The notes beneath the pieces were generated by a model. That model saw only the letters and a program-made list of their open reading frames with translations. It was not told the origin of the DNA and searched no databases. From Acidobacteriota bacterium (GTDB lineage: Bacteria; Acidobacteriota; Terriglobia; 20CM-2-55-15), in NCBI GenBank assembly GCA_022821145.1, contig JAJEEE010000033.1, positions 1-64,000 on the forward strand: 64,000 nt of DNA, given 5' to 3'. Numbering within the stretch: position 1 is the stretch's first letter; each line of letters opens with the position of its first letter. Positions 8,875 through 17,406 of the stretch are shown piece after piece. Made by a program: the position numbers and the translations under genes.

Positions 8875-10239
8875 ATGAAACCCTTCAAGCACGAATCTCG
8901 GATCGGGCTCCTGGCGCTGGCGGCCGGCGTTCCCTGCTCGCTGGACGCGTTCGCGCTGCTGATGACGGGCGACTACTCCGCGTTGCTGCGGTGGACCGTG
9001 TCCGCCGCCATCCTCGCAGGGTGGACGTGGGCGGCGATGGCGGCGCGCGCGAGCGTCGTCTTCCCGATGCAGACCGTGGCCAACCTGCTCGCGGGACTGC
9101 GGGAAGGGGACTACTCGATCCGGGGCCGCAGCCACCGGGAGGACGACGCCATCGGCGCCGTCGTTCGCGAAATCAACCAGATCACCGAAGTCGTCCGGTA
9201 CCGGCGCCTGGACGCCATCGACGCCACGGCGCTGCTGGAGAAGGTGATGGAGGAGATCGACGTCGCCATCTTCGCGTTCGACGCCTCCGCGCGGCTCCGC
9301 CTGGTCAACCGCGTGGGCGAGCGCCTGCTCGGGCGGCCGCGCCAGCGCCTGTTCGGAGCGCCGGGCGCGGAACTGGGGCTGGCCGAGTGCCTGACGGGCG
9401 ACACCCCGCGCCTGGCGGAGTTCGATTTCGCGGCCGGCGGGGCGCGTTGGGAGCTGAGGCGCACGAGCCTGATCCACCAGGGGAAGCCGCACCAGTTGAT
9501 CGTGCTCTCGGACCTGAGCCGCACGCTGCACGAGGAGGAGCGGCGCGCCTGGCAGCGGCTGATCCGGGTCCTGGGACACGAGCTGAACAACTCGCTGACG
9601 CCGATCAGCTCGGTGTCGAGCAGCCTGCAGACGCTGATCGGACGGCCGGACCCCCCGGAGGACTGGGAAGCCGACCTGCGCCAGGGGCTCGCGGTCATCT
9701 CCAGCCGCGCGGCGTCGCTGGCCCGTTTCGTCGAGTCCTACACGAAGCTGGCCCGCATACCCCGTCCGACGATCGAGGCCGTGGACCTGCCCGCGCTGCT
9801 TCGCCGCGTCGCCGGTCTGGAAACACGCATGCCCGTGCGAGTGTCCGGCGGTCCGGAAGTGACCGTCGAGGCCGACGCCGGGCAGATCGAGCAACTGGTG
9901 ATCAACCTCGTGCGCAACGCGGTCGACGCGGCGCTGGAGACCCGGGGCGGCGTGGAGATCGGCTGGACGCGGATCGAGGATCGGCGCGTGGAGGTGCAGG
10001 TCATCGACGAGGGCCCGGGAATCACCAGCACCGCCAACCTGTTCGTTCCGTTCTTCACGACGAAGCAGGGCGGGTCCGGCATCGGCCTGGCGATGTGCCG
10101 GCAGATCGCCGAGGGCCACCGCGGCGCGGTCACGCTGGACAACCGTCCGGAGGGGCGCGGTTGCATAGCGCGGCTGCGGCTGCCGATCGAGGGGCCCGAC
10201 GCCAGCCGAACGCGGGAGCCGGCTCGAGTCCGGGATTAG
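8875..10239 (+). CDS. Sensor histidine kinase, NtrY-like
   Basis: 454 aa. Two N-terminal membrane segments (~10-30 and ~40-58) separated by a very short loop are followed by a HAMP-like stretch (~62-110) and a PAS-like domain (~115-212). The H-box LGHELNNSLTPI places the phosphorylated His at ~235. The ATPase domain shows N box NLVRNAVDA, G1 DEGPGI, PFFTTKQ and G2 GGSGIGLAM. The near absence of a periplasmic loop suggests it senses a cytoplasmic or membrane signal. It pairs with the adjacent response regulator in the same operon, an NtrYX-like arrangement. Confidence 0.93.
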   Translation: MKPFKHESRIGLLALAAGVPCSLDAFALLMTGDYSALLRWTVSAAILAGWTWAAMAARASVVFPMQTVANLLAGLREGDYSIRGRSHREDDAIGAVVREINQITEVVRYRRLDAIDATALLEKVMEEIDVAIFAFDASARLRLVNRVGERLLGRPRQRLFGAPGAELGLAECLTGDTPRLAEFDFAAGGARWELRRTSLIHQGKPHQLIVLSDLSRTLHEEERRAWQRLIRVLGHELNNSLTPISSVSSSLQTLIGRPDPPEDWEADLRQGLAVISSRAASLARFVESYTKLARIPRPTIEAVDLPALLRRVAGLETRMPVRVSGGPEVTVEADAGQIEQLVINLVRNAVDAALETRGGVEIGWTRIEDRRVEVQVIDEGPGITSTANLFVPFFTTKQGGSGIGLAMCRQIAEGHRGAVTLDNRPEGRGCIARLRLPIEGPDASRTREPARVRD

Positions 10240-10417
10240 CGCCGCACGTCCTCGCCCCGAAGCGCAGAAGTTGCAGGATCGTCTCGGGCGTTCGACTTTC
10301 CGGTCCGCCCCGGCGTCTCGGAAACACGACGACCGGCGACGGGCGGCTCGCGAAGTCGAGGCGAAAGAACCGCGGGGCGCCCGACAAACTCCGATGGACC
10401 GGTCGCGAGGTGTTCCG

Positions 10418-12175
10418 ATGAACCCGTCGGGTCCAGGTGTATCGCACGTTCTGCTGCTCGGAGCGGTGTTGCAGGCCACGCCGTTCGGCACGGTCGTTCC
10501 GCCGGACGGCGTCGAGATCTACCCCGTGCCGAGGTCGATCGCCGGGGACCCGGCGGTCGATCCGGCTCCCGACGCGGTCATCGAAGGCGTTGTCCTCGAT
10601 GCGTCGACCTCACGGCCGATCGACGGTGCCCGGGTGACGCTGACTCCCGTGCAAGTGGACCCGATCGCGGGCGCAACCTTGCGCCCGGGCGCGCCGTATC
10701 GCGGTGTGTCCGACGCCGACGGCCGATTCGTCGTGGAAGCGCTTCCGGGTCTTTACGACGTGAGCGCCGATGCCGACGGGTTCGTGAGCGGGTCGGTTCG
10801 GGGCCTGCGTGCGCACGTGTCGCTGGCGGCCGGACAGCGGGTCCGGGACTGGGGGGTGCGTTTGACACGCGGGGCCGCGGTGACCGGCGCGGTCCGCGAC
10901 GCCAACGGGGATCCCGTGGAGGGCGCCGTGGTGACCGCGGTCCGGGAGTCGTTCCGGCTGGGGCGCCGCACGTTGGGTCCGTGCGATTTCCCGCCGCCGC
11001 GCGGCGGCGCGAGCCAGACGACCGGCGAGCGCGGGGAGTACCGGCTGTTCGACTTGGCGCCGGGGAACTACTACGTGGCGGCTCAGTTCGGGGGCGCCGC
11101 GTGCGACGTGCCGGCGTACTACCCGGGTGTCGTGGATCCGATCCTCGCCGCGCCGATCCGAGCGATCACGGGCGGCGAGGTCTCGGGCATCGACATCGTG
11201 GCGCCTCGGGACGCCCGGTACGGCGTCCGGTTCGAAGTCCTCGACCGGAGCGGCATGTCGGACGAGCGGTCACGGCATGTGCGTATCGTGCGGCGGGGCG
11301 CGGACGGCGTCGAGAGCAGCGTGCTGGCGGGTTCGGCCGACCGCACGTTGCGCCGGCTCGGCGCCGGCCGTTTCGCGACGTTGCCCGTTCTTCCGCCAGG
11401 TTCGTATGACCTGTACGTGAACGATTCGGTGTCCTACGGTTCGGTCTCCGCCGGCCGCCTGGACTTCGACGTCCGCGACCGGGACGTCGAGGCCGGCGTG
11501 CTGGTCATTCCGCCGCCGGTACCGATCCAGGGCGTGGTTCGTACGGCGGAGCGCGCGCCTCCGTCCGCCGATGGGCCACTCGACGTCGTTCTGGAGCCAC
11601 TGGAGGGATGGCATGAGAGTATCCCCTCGCTCTACTGGTTCGGACTCGAGGCGTCGGGCGAGTTCGCGGGCGAACGGAGCGTCCTGAGGATAAGCGGCGT
11701 TGCCGAGGGCCGGTATCGAGTCCGCATGACGGGTCTCGAGCCCGACATGTACCTGTCCTCGATCCGCTACGGCGGCGAGGACGCGTCGGTGCGAGGATAC
11801 GTGGACGTCTCCGCGGATCGTGCCGGCCGCCGCATCGAGTTGGTCGTCGACGGACCGGGCGGCGTGCTGGAGGGCGTTGTCCGGGATGGGCGGGATGCGC
11901 CCGTCCCCGGCAGGCGTGCGGTCGTCGTTCCGCTGGGTCCGCATCGCGGAAACCTGGGCCGTTTTCGGTCGGTCTTCACCGATCGGTCCGGCCGCTTCAT
12001 CGTGCGCGGGTTGCCGCCGGGCGACTACGGCGTTCTGGCGTGGGAACACGTGGCCGACGACGCCTGGTTCCGGCCCGAATTCATACGGCCCCTGGAGACG
12101 CGGATGACGCGCGTTCACGTCGAGAAGGGGGACTTTGAAACGCTCGATATACGGATCATCGCGCGCGATGAATGA
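10418..12175 (+). CDS. Secreted carboxypeptidase-regulatory-like domain protein
   Basis: 585 aa from the ATG at 10418, chosen for the GAGGTG 6-7 nt upstream and because it gives a short hydrophobic leader (VSHVLLLGAVLQA). Repeated transthyretin-like beta-sandwich modules of the CarboxypepD_reg type follow. Their hallmarks are IEGVVLDASTSRPIDGARV ... SDADGRFVVEALPGLYDV at ~50-130, GAVRDANGDPVEGAVV ... GEYRLFDLAPGNYYV at ~165-230, and LEGVVRDGRDAPVPG ... SGRFIVRGLPPGDYGV near the C-terminus. Such domains act as extracellular adhesive or structural modules. It overlaps the next gene (a similar protein). The 178 bp upstream shows no promoter I trust. Confidence 0.85.
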   Translation: MNPSGPGVSHVLLLGAVLQATPFGTVVPPDGVEIYPVPRSIAGDPAVDPAPDAVIEGVVLDASTSRPIDGARVTLTPVQVDPIAGATLRPGAPYRGVSDADGRFVVEALPGLYDVSADADGFVSGSVRGLRAHVSLAAGQRVRDWGVRLTRGAAVTGAVRDANGDPVEGAVVTAVRESFRLGRRTLGPCDFPPPRGGASQTTGERGEYRLFDLAPGNYYVAAQFGGAACDVPAYYPGVVDPILAAPIRAITGGEVSGIDIVAPRDARYGVRFEVLDRSGMSDERSRHVRIVRRGADGVESSVLAGSADRTLRRLGAGRFATLPVLPPGSYDLYVNDSVSYGSVSAGRLDFDVRDRDVEAGVLVIPPPVPIQGVVRTAERAPPSADGPLDVVLEPLEGWHESIPSLYWFGLEASGEFAGERSVLRISGVAEGRYRVRMTGLEPDMYLSSIRYGGEDASVRGYVDVSADRAGRRIELVVDGPGGVLEGVVRDGRDAPVPGRRAVVVPLGPHRGNLGRFRSVFTDRSGRFIVRGLPPGDYGVLAWEHVADDAWFRPEFIRPLETRMTRVHVEKGDFETLDIRIIARDE

Positions 12176-13787
12176 ACCGGGCGTCCGAGGGTGGCTCGCC
12201 GGAACGGTCGCGGTCCTGGCGTTGGCGTCGCCTCACGCGTTGGATTCGCGGCCTCGGGCCGCAGTCCAGGCCACGGCCGGCATCGAGGCGGTCGTCCTCG
12301 ACGGCTCCTCGGACGCCGCGCTGAGCGGCGTGCGGGTCCGGATCCAAGGCACGGAATTCGCGACGATCACCGACCCGGACGGGCGTTTCCAGTTCACGGG
12401 CGTCCCCGAAGGGACCCACAGACTGGTTGCCGACAGGAACGGTTATATTCCCGCGCGGCTGCACGGCCGCACTTCGACCGGTATTGCCGGCGTGCCCGTG
12501 CGGTTGAGGGCGGGTCAGACGCTCAACGCGGTGCTCCGGCTGTACCCGGCCGCGTCGATCCGGGGCCGGGTGATCGGTGAGGACGGACAGCCGGTCCAGG
12601 GCGCGGCGGTGGACGCCTACCAGGTGGTCTTCGACGATTTCGGTCGAATCGAACACCGTGTCGCGGCCCGGACCCGGACCAACGATCTGGGCCGGTTCGG
12701 ATTCGACACGCTGGGAGAGGGCCGATACGGATTGCGTTTCGAGCGGACGCGGTTCCGCGGCGGCATTCCGGACGGCATGTTCCCGTGGCGCTACTACCCC
12801 GGCACAACCGATGCGGACGAGGCGATCCTGATCGGCACTGTGTCCGGCGTCGCGACCGAATTGCGGCCGGTCACGCTCCGTGAAGCCCCGGGCGGGACGC
12901 TTCGCATCGAGGTCCTCGGCGCCGCGGCCTCCGACCCCTCCGCATCGATTCGAATCGAGCTGCGGCAGGCGGACGAATTCCCGATCCTTACGCTCGGCGC
13001 GCCGCTCGACGCGATTCCGGAAATCGGCCCACTGCCGCAGGGCGACTATCGGCTGGGAATCGTCACGTCATCCCGGCGCGGCGGCGCGCGGGACGTGTCC
13101 ATCCTCGGCGGCCCGAATACCGTGCCGATCCGACTCTTCGCCGAGGCGCGCGTCACCGGCCGCGTCGTGCTCGAAGACCCCGGCGCCGACGGGGAAACGA
13201 CACCGGCCGCGGGCGCCGCGATCTCCCTGAGCCCGCGTGCCCGGCTGCCGAGGCAGCTCTTCGATCCATCGGCCGTTTCCGACGACCAGGGACATTTCGA
13301 TTTGGAGGCGGTTCCGGGAGGAGAATACCGTGTCAACGTGGACGCGCCGCCGGGCCGCTACCTGCGCGGGATCGTGAACGCCGGAGGGACGCTCGTCGAC
13401 GACCGGCTGACCCTGGACGGCGGCGCGATCGACCTGACCGTCGTGCTCGGAACTCCCGGGGGCGTTGTCGAGGGCGTGCTCGTCGATTCGGATGGCGGGC
13501 CCGTTCCCGAGGGGGTCGTCGTCCTGGTCCCGGAAGATCCGGACCTCGCCTATAGGCTGCGGGCGACGACCGCCTCCGCCGAGGGGACGTACAGGTTTCC
13601 GGACGTGGCGCCGGGCGACTATTCGCTGTACGGTTGGCGGGAGTTGCCGGGCGCCGCGTACCGCAACGCCGGGTTCATGGAGGAGTGGTCCGGCCGTAGG
13701 CGTCCTGTAGTCGTGACGCCGGGAGCGCGAGTCACGATCGATCTGCACGTGTTGGACCACTTGCCCGAGCCAGCGCCGTCCCGTTGA
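12168..13787 (+). CDS. Secreted carboxypeptidase-regulatory-like domain protein
   Basis: 539 aa from the ATG at 12168, which overlaps the previous gene's stop and suggests coupled translation. A TTG at 12135 with GAGAAGGGGGA just upstream would add 11 residues and is a real alternative. A leader (WLAGTVAVLALASPHA) precedes beta-sandwich modules: IEAVVLDGSSDAALSGVRV ... DPDGRFQFTGVPEGTHRL (~40-90), IRGRVIGEDGQPVQGAAV ... LGRFGFDTLGEGRYGLRF (~130-185) and VEGVLVDSDGGPVPEGVVV ... GTYRFPDVAPGDYSLYGW at the end. It has the same general design as the upstream gene and the protein at 21459. Binding target is unknown. Confidence 0.83.
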   Translation: MNEPGVRGWLAGTVAVLALASPHALDSRPRAAVQATAGIEAVVLDGSSDAALSGVRVRIQGTEFATITDPDGRFQFTGVPEGTHRLVADRNGYIPARLHGRTSTGIAGVPVRLRAGQTLNAVLRLYPAASIRGRVIGEDGQPVQGAAVDAYQVVFDDFGRIEHRVAARTRTNDLGRFGFDTLGEGRYGLRFERTRFRGGIPDGMFPWRYYPGTTDADEAILIGTVSGVATELRPVTLREAPGGTLRIEVLGAAASDPSASIRIELRQADEFPILTLGAPLDAIPEIGPLPQGDYRLGIVTSSRRGGARDVSILGGPNTVPIRLFAEARVTGRVVLEDPGADGETTPAAGAAISLSPRARLPRQLFDPSAVSDDQGHFDLEAVPGGEYRVNVDAPPGRYLRGIVNAGGTLVDDRLTLDGGAIDLTVVLGTPGGVVEGVLVDSDGGPVPEGVVVLVPEDPDLAYRLRATTASAEGTYRFPDVAPGDYSLYGWRELPGAAYRNAGFMEEWSGRRRPVVVTPGARVTIDLHVLDHLPEPAPSR

Positions 13788-13807
13788 TGACGGCGCGATG
13801 GCGATCG

Positions 13808-14143
13808 TCAGGTCAAGACGCGGAGAGCGGCCTCGGGCGCCCGGTCCAGGACCCGCAGCAATGCGCGCGCGGCGCCGGTCGGGCAGCGCTTTCCCTGCTC
13901 CCGATTCCGGACCGTGTCGGCCGGAACGTCGATCCGCCGCGCGAACTCGACCTGCGTCAAACCGAGGCGGCGGCGAACCCGGCGCGCGTAACGCGCCATT
14001 TTCCGCATCGCCTCGGCGGCGTCCTGTTGCTGCTGCAAGGCCAGATCGGCCTCCGTGGCGTTGTCGACGACGGAAGGATCGATCCTGCCTTCAGGCAGGC
14101 TCCGGGGATCGCCCGGATCAGTCCGGACGCGAGTCGTTTTCAT
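13808..14143 (-). CDS. XRE-type helix-turn-helix antitoxin of a BrnT-like pair
   Basis: 111 aa. The C-terminal half is a classic HTH (RRRLGLTQVEFARRIDVP ... TVRNREQGKR) that should bind the operon's own promoter. The N-terminal half is the extended segment expected to wrap the toxin. Its ATG (14143-14141) overlaps the toxin's TGA by an ATGA quartet, so translation is coupled. Classical BrnA antitoxins have a ribbon-helix-helix; this one has an XRE fold instead. It converges on the 12168-13787 gene with 20 bp between stops. Confidence 0.8.
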   Translation of the reverse strand: MKTTRVRTDPGDPRSLPEGRIDPSVVDNATEADLALQQQQDAAEAMRKMARYARRVRRRLGLTQVEFARRIDVPADTVRNREQGKRCPTGAARALLRVLDRAPEAALRVLT

Positions 14144-14400
14144 ATTTCCCGAACCTCCGTCCGGTTGGCCTTGCGGGCCGAAATGACGCGGATAACCGGA
14201 CCGCGCGCCGTGTAGGTCACGACACGGATGCGTCCCTCGATCCTTGCCAAGCAGCCGGTAGCGATCCTCACCAGAATTCCATCGGCGGTCCGGCCAGACG
14301 ATACGGCTCGGATCGAGGAACGCGCGATCGCATCCGCGATATCGAAGCCGCGCTGCAGGAAACATCCATGGCTCTTGGCGTCGTCCCACTCGAACTCCAC
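14140..14400 (-). CDS. BrnT-family RelE-fold toxin
   Basis: 86 aa, normal BrnT length. The opening MEFEWDDAKSHG and the closing VIRVISARKANRTEVREI match the family (usually FEWDPAK and RIISARKA-R). BrnT toxins are ribonucleases that inhibit translation when not held by the antitoxin. The start is GTG at 14400; an in-frame stop lies just upstream. The toxin gene comes first and the antitoxin second, the BrnTA order. The middle is less typical (GCFLQRGFDIADA), so activity is not assured. Confidence 0.8.
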   Translation of the reverse strand: MEFEWDDAKSHGCFLQRGFDIADAIARSSIRAVSSGRTADGILVRIATGCLARIEGRIRVVTYTARGPVIRVISARKANRTEVREI

Positions 14401-14603
14401 GACGATTCAGTTGTAGGCCAATGGCCTGTCGCTGCCAACACCGAACACCGATCCGCAAAGTCGGAACCGACCGCTTCCGTTGGGTGAGCGACCCGTGGGA
14501 TGGCGGCTTCGACTTCCCGATTTCGGGACGGAGTGTACCGGTTCCGGACACCGGGGACGGGCGCGGACTCGGTTCAGCGTGGCGGAGGCGGGGACGGCCG
14601 TCC

Positions 14604-14632
14604 TACAAGTCGTTGTCGAACCGAGACTTGTA
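14604..14632. promoter_or_regulatory. Inverted repeat, candidate activator site upstream of sigma-54 promoter
   Basis: TACAAGTC (14604-14611) and GACTTGTA (14625-14632) form a perfect 8-bp inverted repeat. Written as CAAGT-N15-ACTTG it matches the repeat at 23397-23425, and its centre lies 41 bp upstream of the -24 GG of the sigma-54 promoter (42 bp at the other locus). It is a likely binding site for an NtrC-type activator such as the product of 7468-8847. Confidence 0.7.
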
Positions 14633-14656
14633 ACGGGCGTCCCGGAACCGCGTCCT

Positions 14657-14673
14657 GTGGCATGCTGCTTGCA
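14657..14673 (+). promoter_or_regulatory. Sigma-54 promoter
   Basis: GTGGCATGCTGCTTGCA matches the -24/-12 consensus TGGCACG-N4-TTGCW with one mismatch. GG is at 14659-14660 and GC at 14671-14672, exactly 12 bp apart. Transcription would start near 14684, about 16 nt before the permease ATG at 14700, whose ribosome site GGGGAGGTGGA lies in between. Confidence 0.8.
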
Positions 14674-14699
14674 GTACTCCAGGTTCTGGGGAGGTGGAG

Positions 14700-17183
14700 A
14701 TGAATCGAACGATCGAACACTTCCGGCAGGACTTCCGGCGCGGCATGCGCCTACTTGGGCGGAACCCCCGGTTCACCGCCGTGACCGTGCTGACGCTGGC
14801 GCTCGGAATCGGCGCCACGACGGCGATCTTCAGCGTGCTGTACGCGACGGTCCTGGCGCCGCTGCCGTATCCGGATCCGGACCGCCTGGTCTTGATCAAC
14901 GGCGTCAGCGCCGGCGGTTTCGCCCCCGGGCAGCCCGTCGACGCGCTGGAACACTTGCGCCGGAACAGCCGGACGCTGGCCTCGGTCGCCACGCTTCGGA
15001 CGGGCGGCGTCAACGTCACGCTCGGAGGGCCGGCCGGCGCCGAGCGGGTCTTCGCCGAACAGGTCAGCGTTCACACCTTCCGCGTGCTGGGCGTGGAGCC
15101 GGTGCTGGGCCGCTGGTTCGAGGAGGAGAACGCCGTTGTCCAGGGGAACGCGAACCCGGAAATGATCATCAGCTACGGCGTCTGGCAGCGCGCGTTCGGA
15201 GGCGATCCCGGTGTGATCGGCCGGTCGCTGCCGGGGTGGACGGCCGGTTGGGGCACGACGATCGTGGGCGTCATGCCGCCCGGATTCTACACCCGTCCCC
15301 AGGCTGCCGACTCCGGAATATGGGGCGTCCTGGAGAACCCGGGTCCGACGATCGGCCGCCTGCGCGGCGGTGCCTCCATCGAAGAGGCGCGGGCCGAGAT
15401 GGAGGTGTTGCTGGGGCAGTGGGACGCGGAACCGGACTTCGAACGCGACTGGGCGGTCCAGTTGACGCCCCTCGATGAGGTGTACCGCGCCGGGTACGCC
15501 CGCCCGCTGGCGATGTTGCTGGGCGCGGTGGGGTTCGTCCTGCTGATCGCGGCGGTCAACGTGGCCAACCTGCAGTTGAACCGGGGCATCACGCGCGAGT
15601 CCGAGATGGCCGCCCGCGCGGCGCTGGGGGCGCGGCGCGGCCGGTTGATGGGGCAACTTCTCGTCGAGAACGGAGTGCTGGTGTTGGCCGGCGGCGCGCT
15701 CGGCGTCCTGGTGGCTCTCGCCGGCATCCGCCTGTTCGTGGCCGTGGCGCCGACGTTCTACCTTCCGACCGAGGAGTTCGTCCTCAACGGACCGGTCCTG
15801 GCTTTCGCGCTGGGCATCTGCCTGGTCACCGGCATGCTCTCCGGCCTGTTGCCCGGGTTGCGCGCGTCGAAGCCCGATCTTCAGGCCGTGATGAACCGGG
15901 GCGGCCGGGGAACCCCCGTCGGCGCGCGGCTGGGCGTCCGGCGGGTCCTGGTGGTGGCGGAGGTCGCCCTGGCGATGGTCCTGCTCGTCGGCGCCGGTCT
16001 GATGATCAACAGCTACGTGCGGTTCACCGGAGTCGACATCGGCATGGACCCGGAGAACGTCCTGCAGATGGACGTCAACTTCAACGGCATCGACCGATAC
16101 CGGGTCCGGCGCGCCAGCAACCACTACACGGTGCTGCCCGAGATCTCCAACTACTACACGCGCGTCATCGAACGGCTGTCGGCCATTCCGGGCGTCGAGT
16201 CCGTCGCCTCCACCAGCGGCTTTCCGCCGCGGGGCGGGATGACGGTCCCGTTCCGCGTCATCGGCGGCGGCGAGGAGACGGCGCTCGGCGGCGTCCAGGC
16301 GTTCTACAACGAGGTGAGCCCGGGCTTTTTCGACACCATGCGCGTTCCGGTGCTTCAGGGACGGGACTTCACGGATCGGGACGACGAGAACGCCCCGGGA
16401 GTCGTGATCATCAGCGAGACCGCCGCGCGCCGGTACTTCGGAACCGAGAGCCCCATCGGGCGGTCGATTCTTGCCGACGTGGCGGGGAGCAACCCGGAGC
16501 TGGAGAACGACCGGGTACGGGAGGTCGTGGGTGTGGTGGGTGACGTCCGGAGGGGCCTGCGTTTGGAATTCGGTCCCGTGCTGTATGTTCCGTATCGGCA
16601 GAACCTGGACGACTATCCCAGCTTCGCCCACTTCTGGATCCACGCGCTCCAGTACTTCGTCGTGCGGACCTCGGGCGACCCCGCAAGCCTCGCGCCCCAG
16701 GCGCGCCAGGTATTCCTGGACATCGATCCCACCGTGGCCGTCGAAGGCCTGATGCCGATGCGCGACATTCTCTCGTCGCAGGCCTCGGGACAAGCCTTCT
16801 GGATGCGCCTGCTGGGCATCTTCGCGGCGTTGGGCGTGTTCCTGGCCGCCATCGGCATCTACGGCGTCGTGTCCTATGCCGTCGGGCAGCGGATGCGCGA
16901 GTTCGGAATCCGCGCCGCGATGGGGGCTTCGCGCGCCGACGTCCTGCGCCTCGTGCTGAAGGACGGCGTGGTGTTGACCGGCATCGGGCTGTTGCTGGGC
17001 ATCGGCGGCGCCTGGGTCGCAACGCGCCGACTGGAGAGCGAGCTGTTCGGCATCAGCCGGATGGACCCGGCAACGATCGTGGCCGTCGCCGCCGCGCTGG
17101 TGCTGGTGGCGCTGGCCGCCTGTCTGGCGCCGGCGTTCCGCGCGTCGCGGGCCACTCCGATGACGGTCCTGCGGGTCGAGTGA
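14700..17183 (+). CDS. ADOP-type ABC transporter permease (MacB/FtsX superfamily)
   Basis: 827 aa. The ATG at 14700 follows GGGGAGGTGGA. The N-terminal membrane helix (~25-45, FTAVTVLTLALGIGATTAIFS) and LPYPDPDRLV are hallmark ADOP sequences. The order is MacB_PCD periplasmic domain, three-helix FtsX domain (~280-410), second MacB_PCD (~440-680) and a second FtsX domain (~700-825, with GIYGVVSYAVGQRMREFGIRAA). There is no ATP-binding domain, so it must borrow an ATPase or act without one. It is preceded by a sigma-54 promoter and a probable activator site, so it is likely inducible through the two-component system in this window. Confidence 0.92.
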   Translation: MNRTIEHFRQDFRRGMRLLGRNPRFTAVTVLTLALGIGATTAIFSVLYATVLAPLPYPDPDRLVLINGVSAGGFAPGQPVDALEHLRRNSRTLASVATLRTGGVNVTLGGPAGAERVFAEQVSVHTFRVLGVEPVLGRWFEEENAVVQGNANPEMIISYGVWQRAFGGDPGVIGRSLPGWTAGWGTTIVGVMPPGFYTRPQAADSGIWGVLENPGPTIGRLRGGASIEEARAEMEVLLGQWDAEPDFERDWAVQLTPLDEVYRAGYARPLAMLLGAVGFVLLIAAVNVANLQLNRGITRESEMAARAALGARRGRLMGQLLVENGVLVLAGGALGVLVALAGIRLFVAVAPTFYLPTEEFVLNGPVLAFALGICLVTGMLSGLLPGLRASKPDLQAVMNRGGRGTPVGARLGVRRVLVVAEVALAMVLLVGAGLMINSYVRFTGVDIGMDPENVLQMDVNFNGIDRYRVRRASNHYTVLPEISNYYTRVIERLSAIPGVESVASTSGFPPRGGMTVPFRVIGGGEETALGGVQAFYNEVSPGFFDTMRVPVLQGRDFTDRDDENAPGVVIISETAARRYFGTESPIGRSILADVAGSNPELENDRVREVVGVVGDVRRGLRLEFGPVLYVPYRQNLDDYPSFAHFWIHALQYFVVRTSGDPASLAPQARQVFLDIDPTVAVEGLMPMRDILSSQASGQAFWMRLLGIFAALGVFLAAIGIYGVVSYAVGQRMREFGIRAAMGASRADVLRLVLKDGVVLTGIGLLLGIGGAWVATRRLESELFGISRMDPATIVAVAAALVLVALAACLAPAFRASRATPMTVLRVE

Positions 17184-17406
17184 TGGGTTGGGGGAATGCG
17201 GTGGTGAGCATGGGGGCCGCGCCGCGAAGTATGGTGCGGGAAGTCGTGTTCGCCGTTAGTGTCCAACCCGCAACGATGCTTGTTCATCGGTCGGGATCCG
17301 CTGATGATCGGCCAACCCACACCGGCTCCGCGGCGGTTATGCCCGACGCGGAGCTTGCCGGCGCCGAGAAAACGATCGGACGCGTGCGGAAGCCGGGAAG
17401 ACGCGC

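Noticed and set aside
6397-10491. A 1364-aa open frame on the minus strand opposite the radical SAM, regulator and kinase genes
   Set aside because: It is an antisense artefact of high GC third positions: low-complexity R/A/G/P/Q composition, no domains, and it covers three clear genes on the plus strand.
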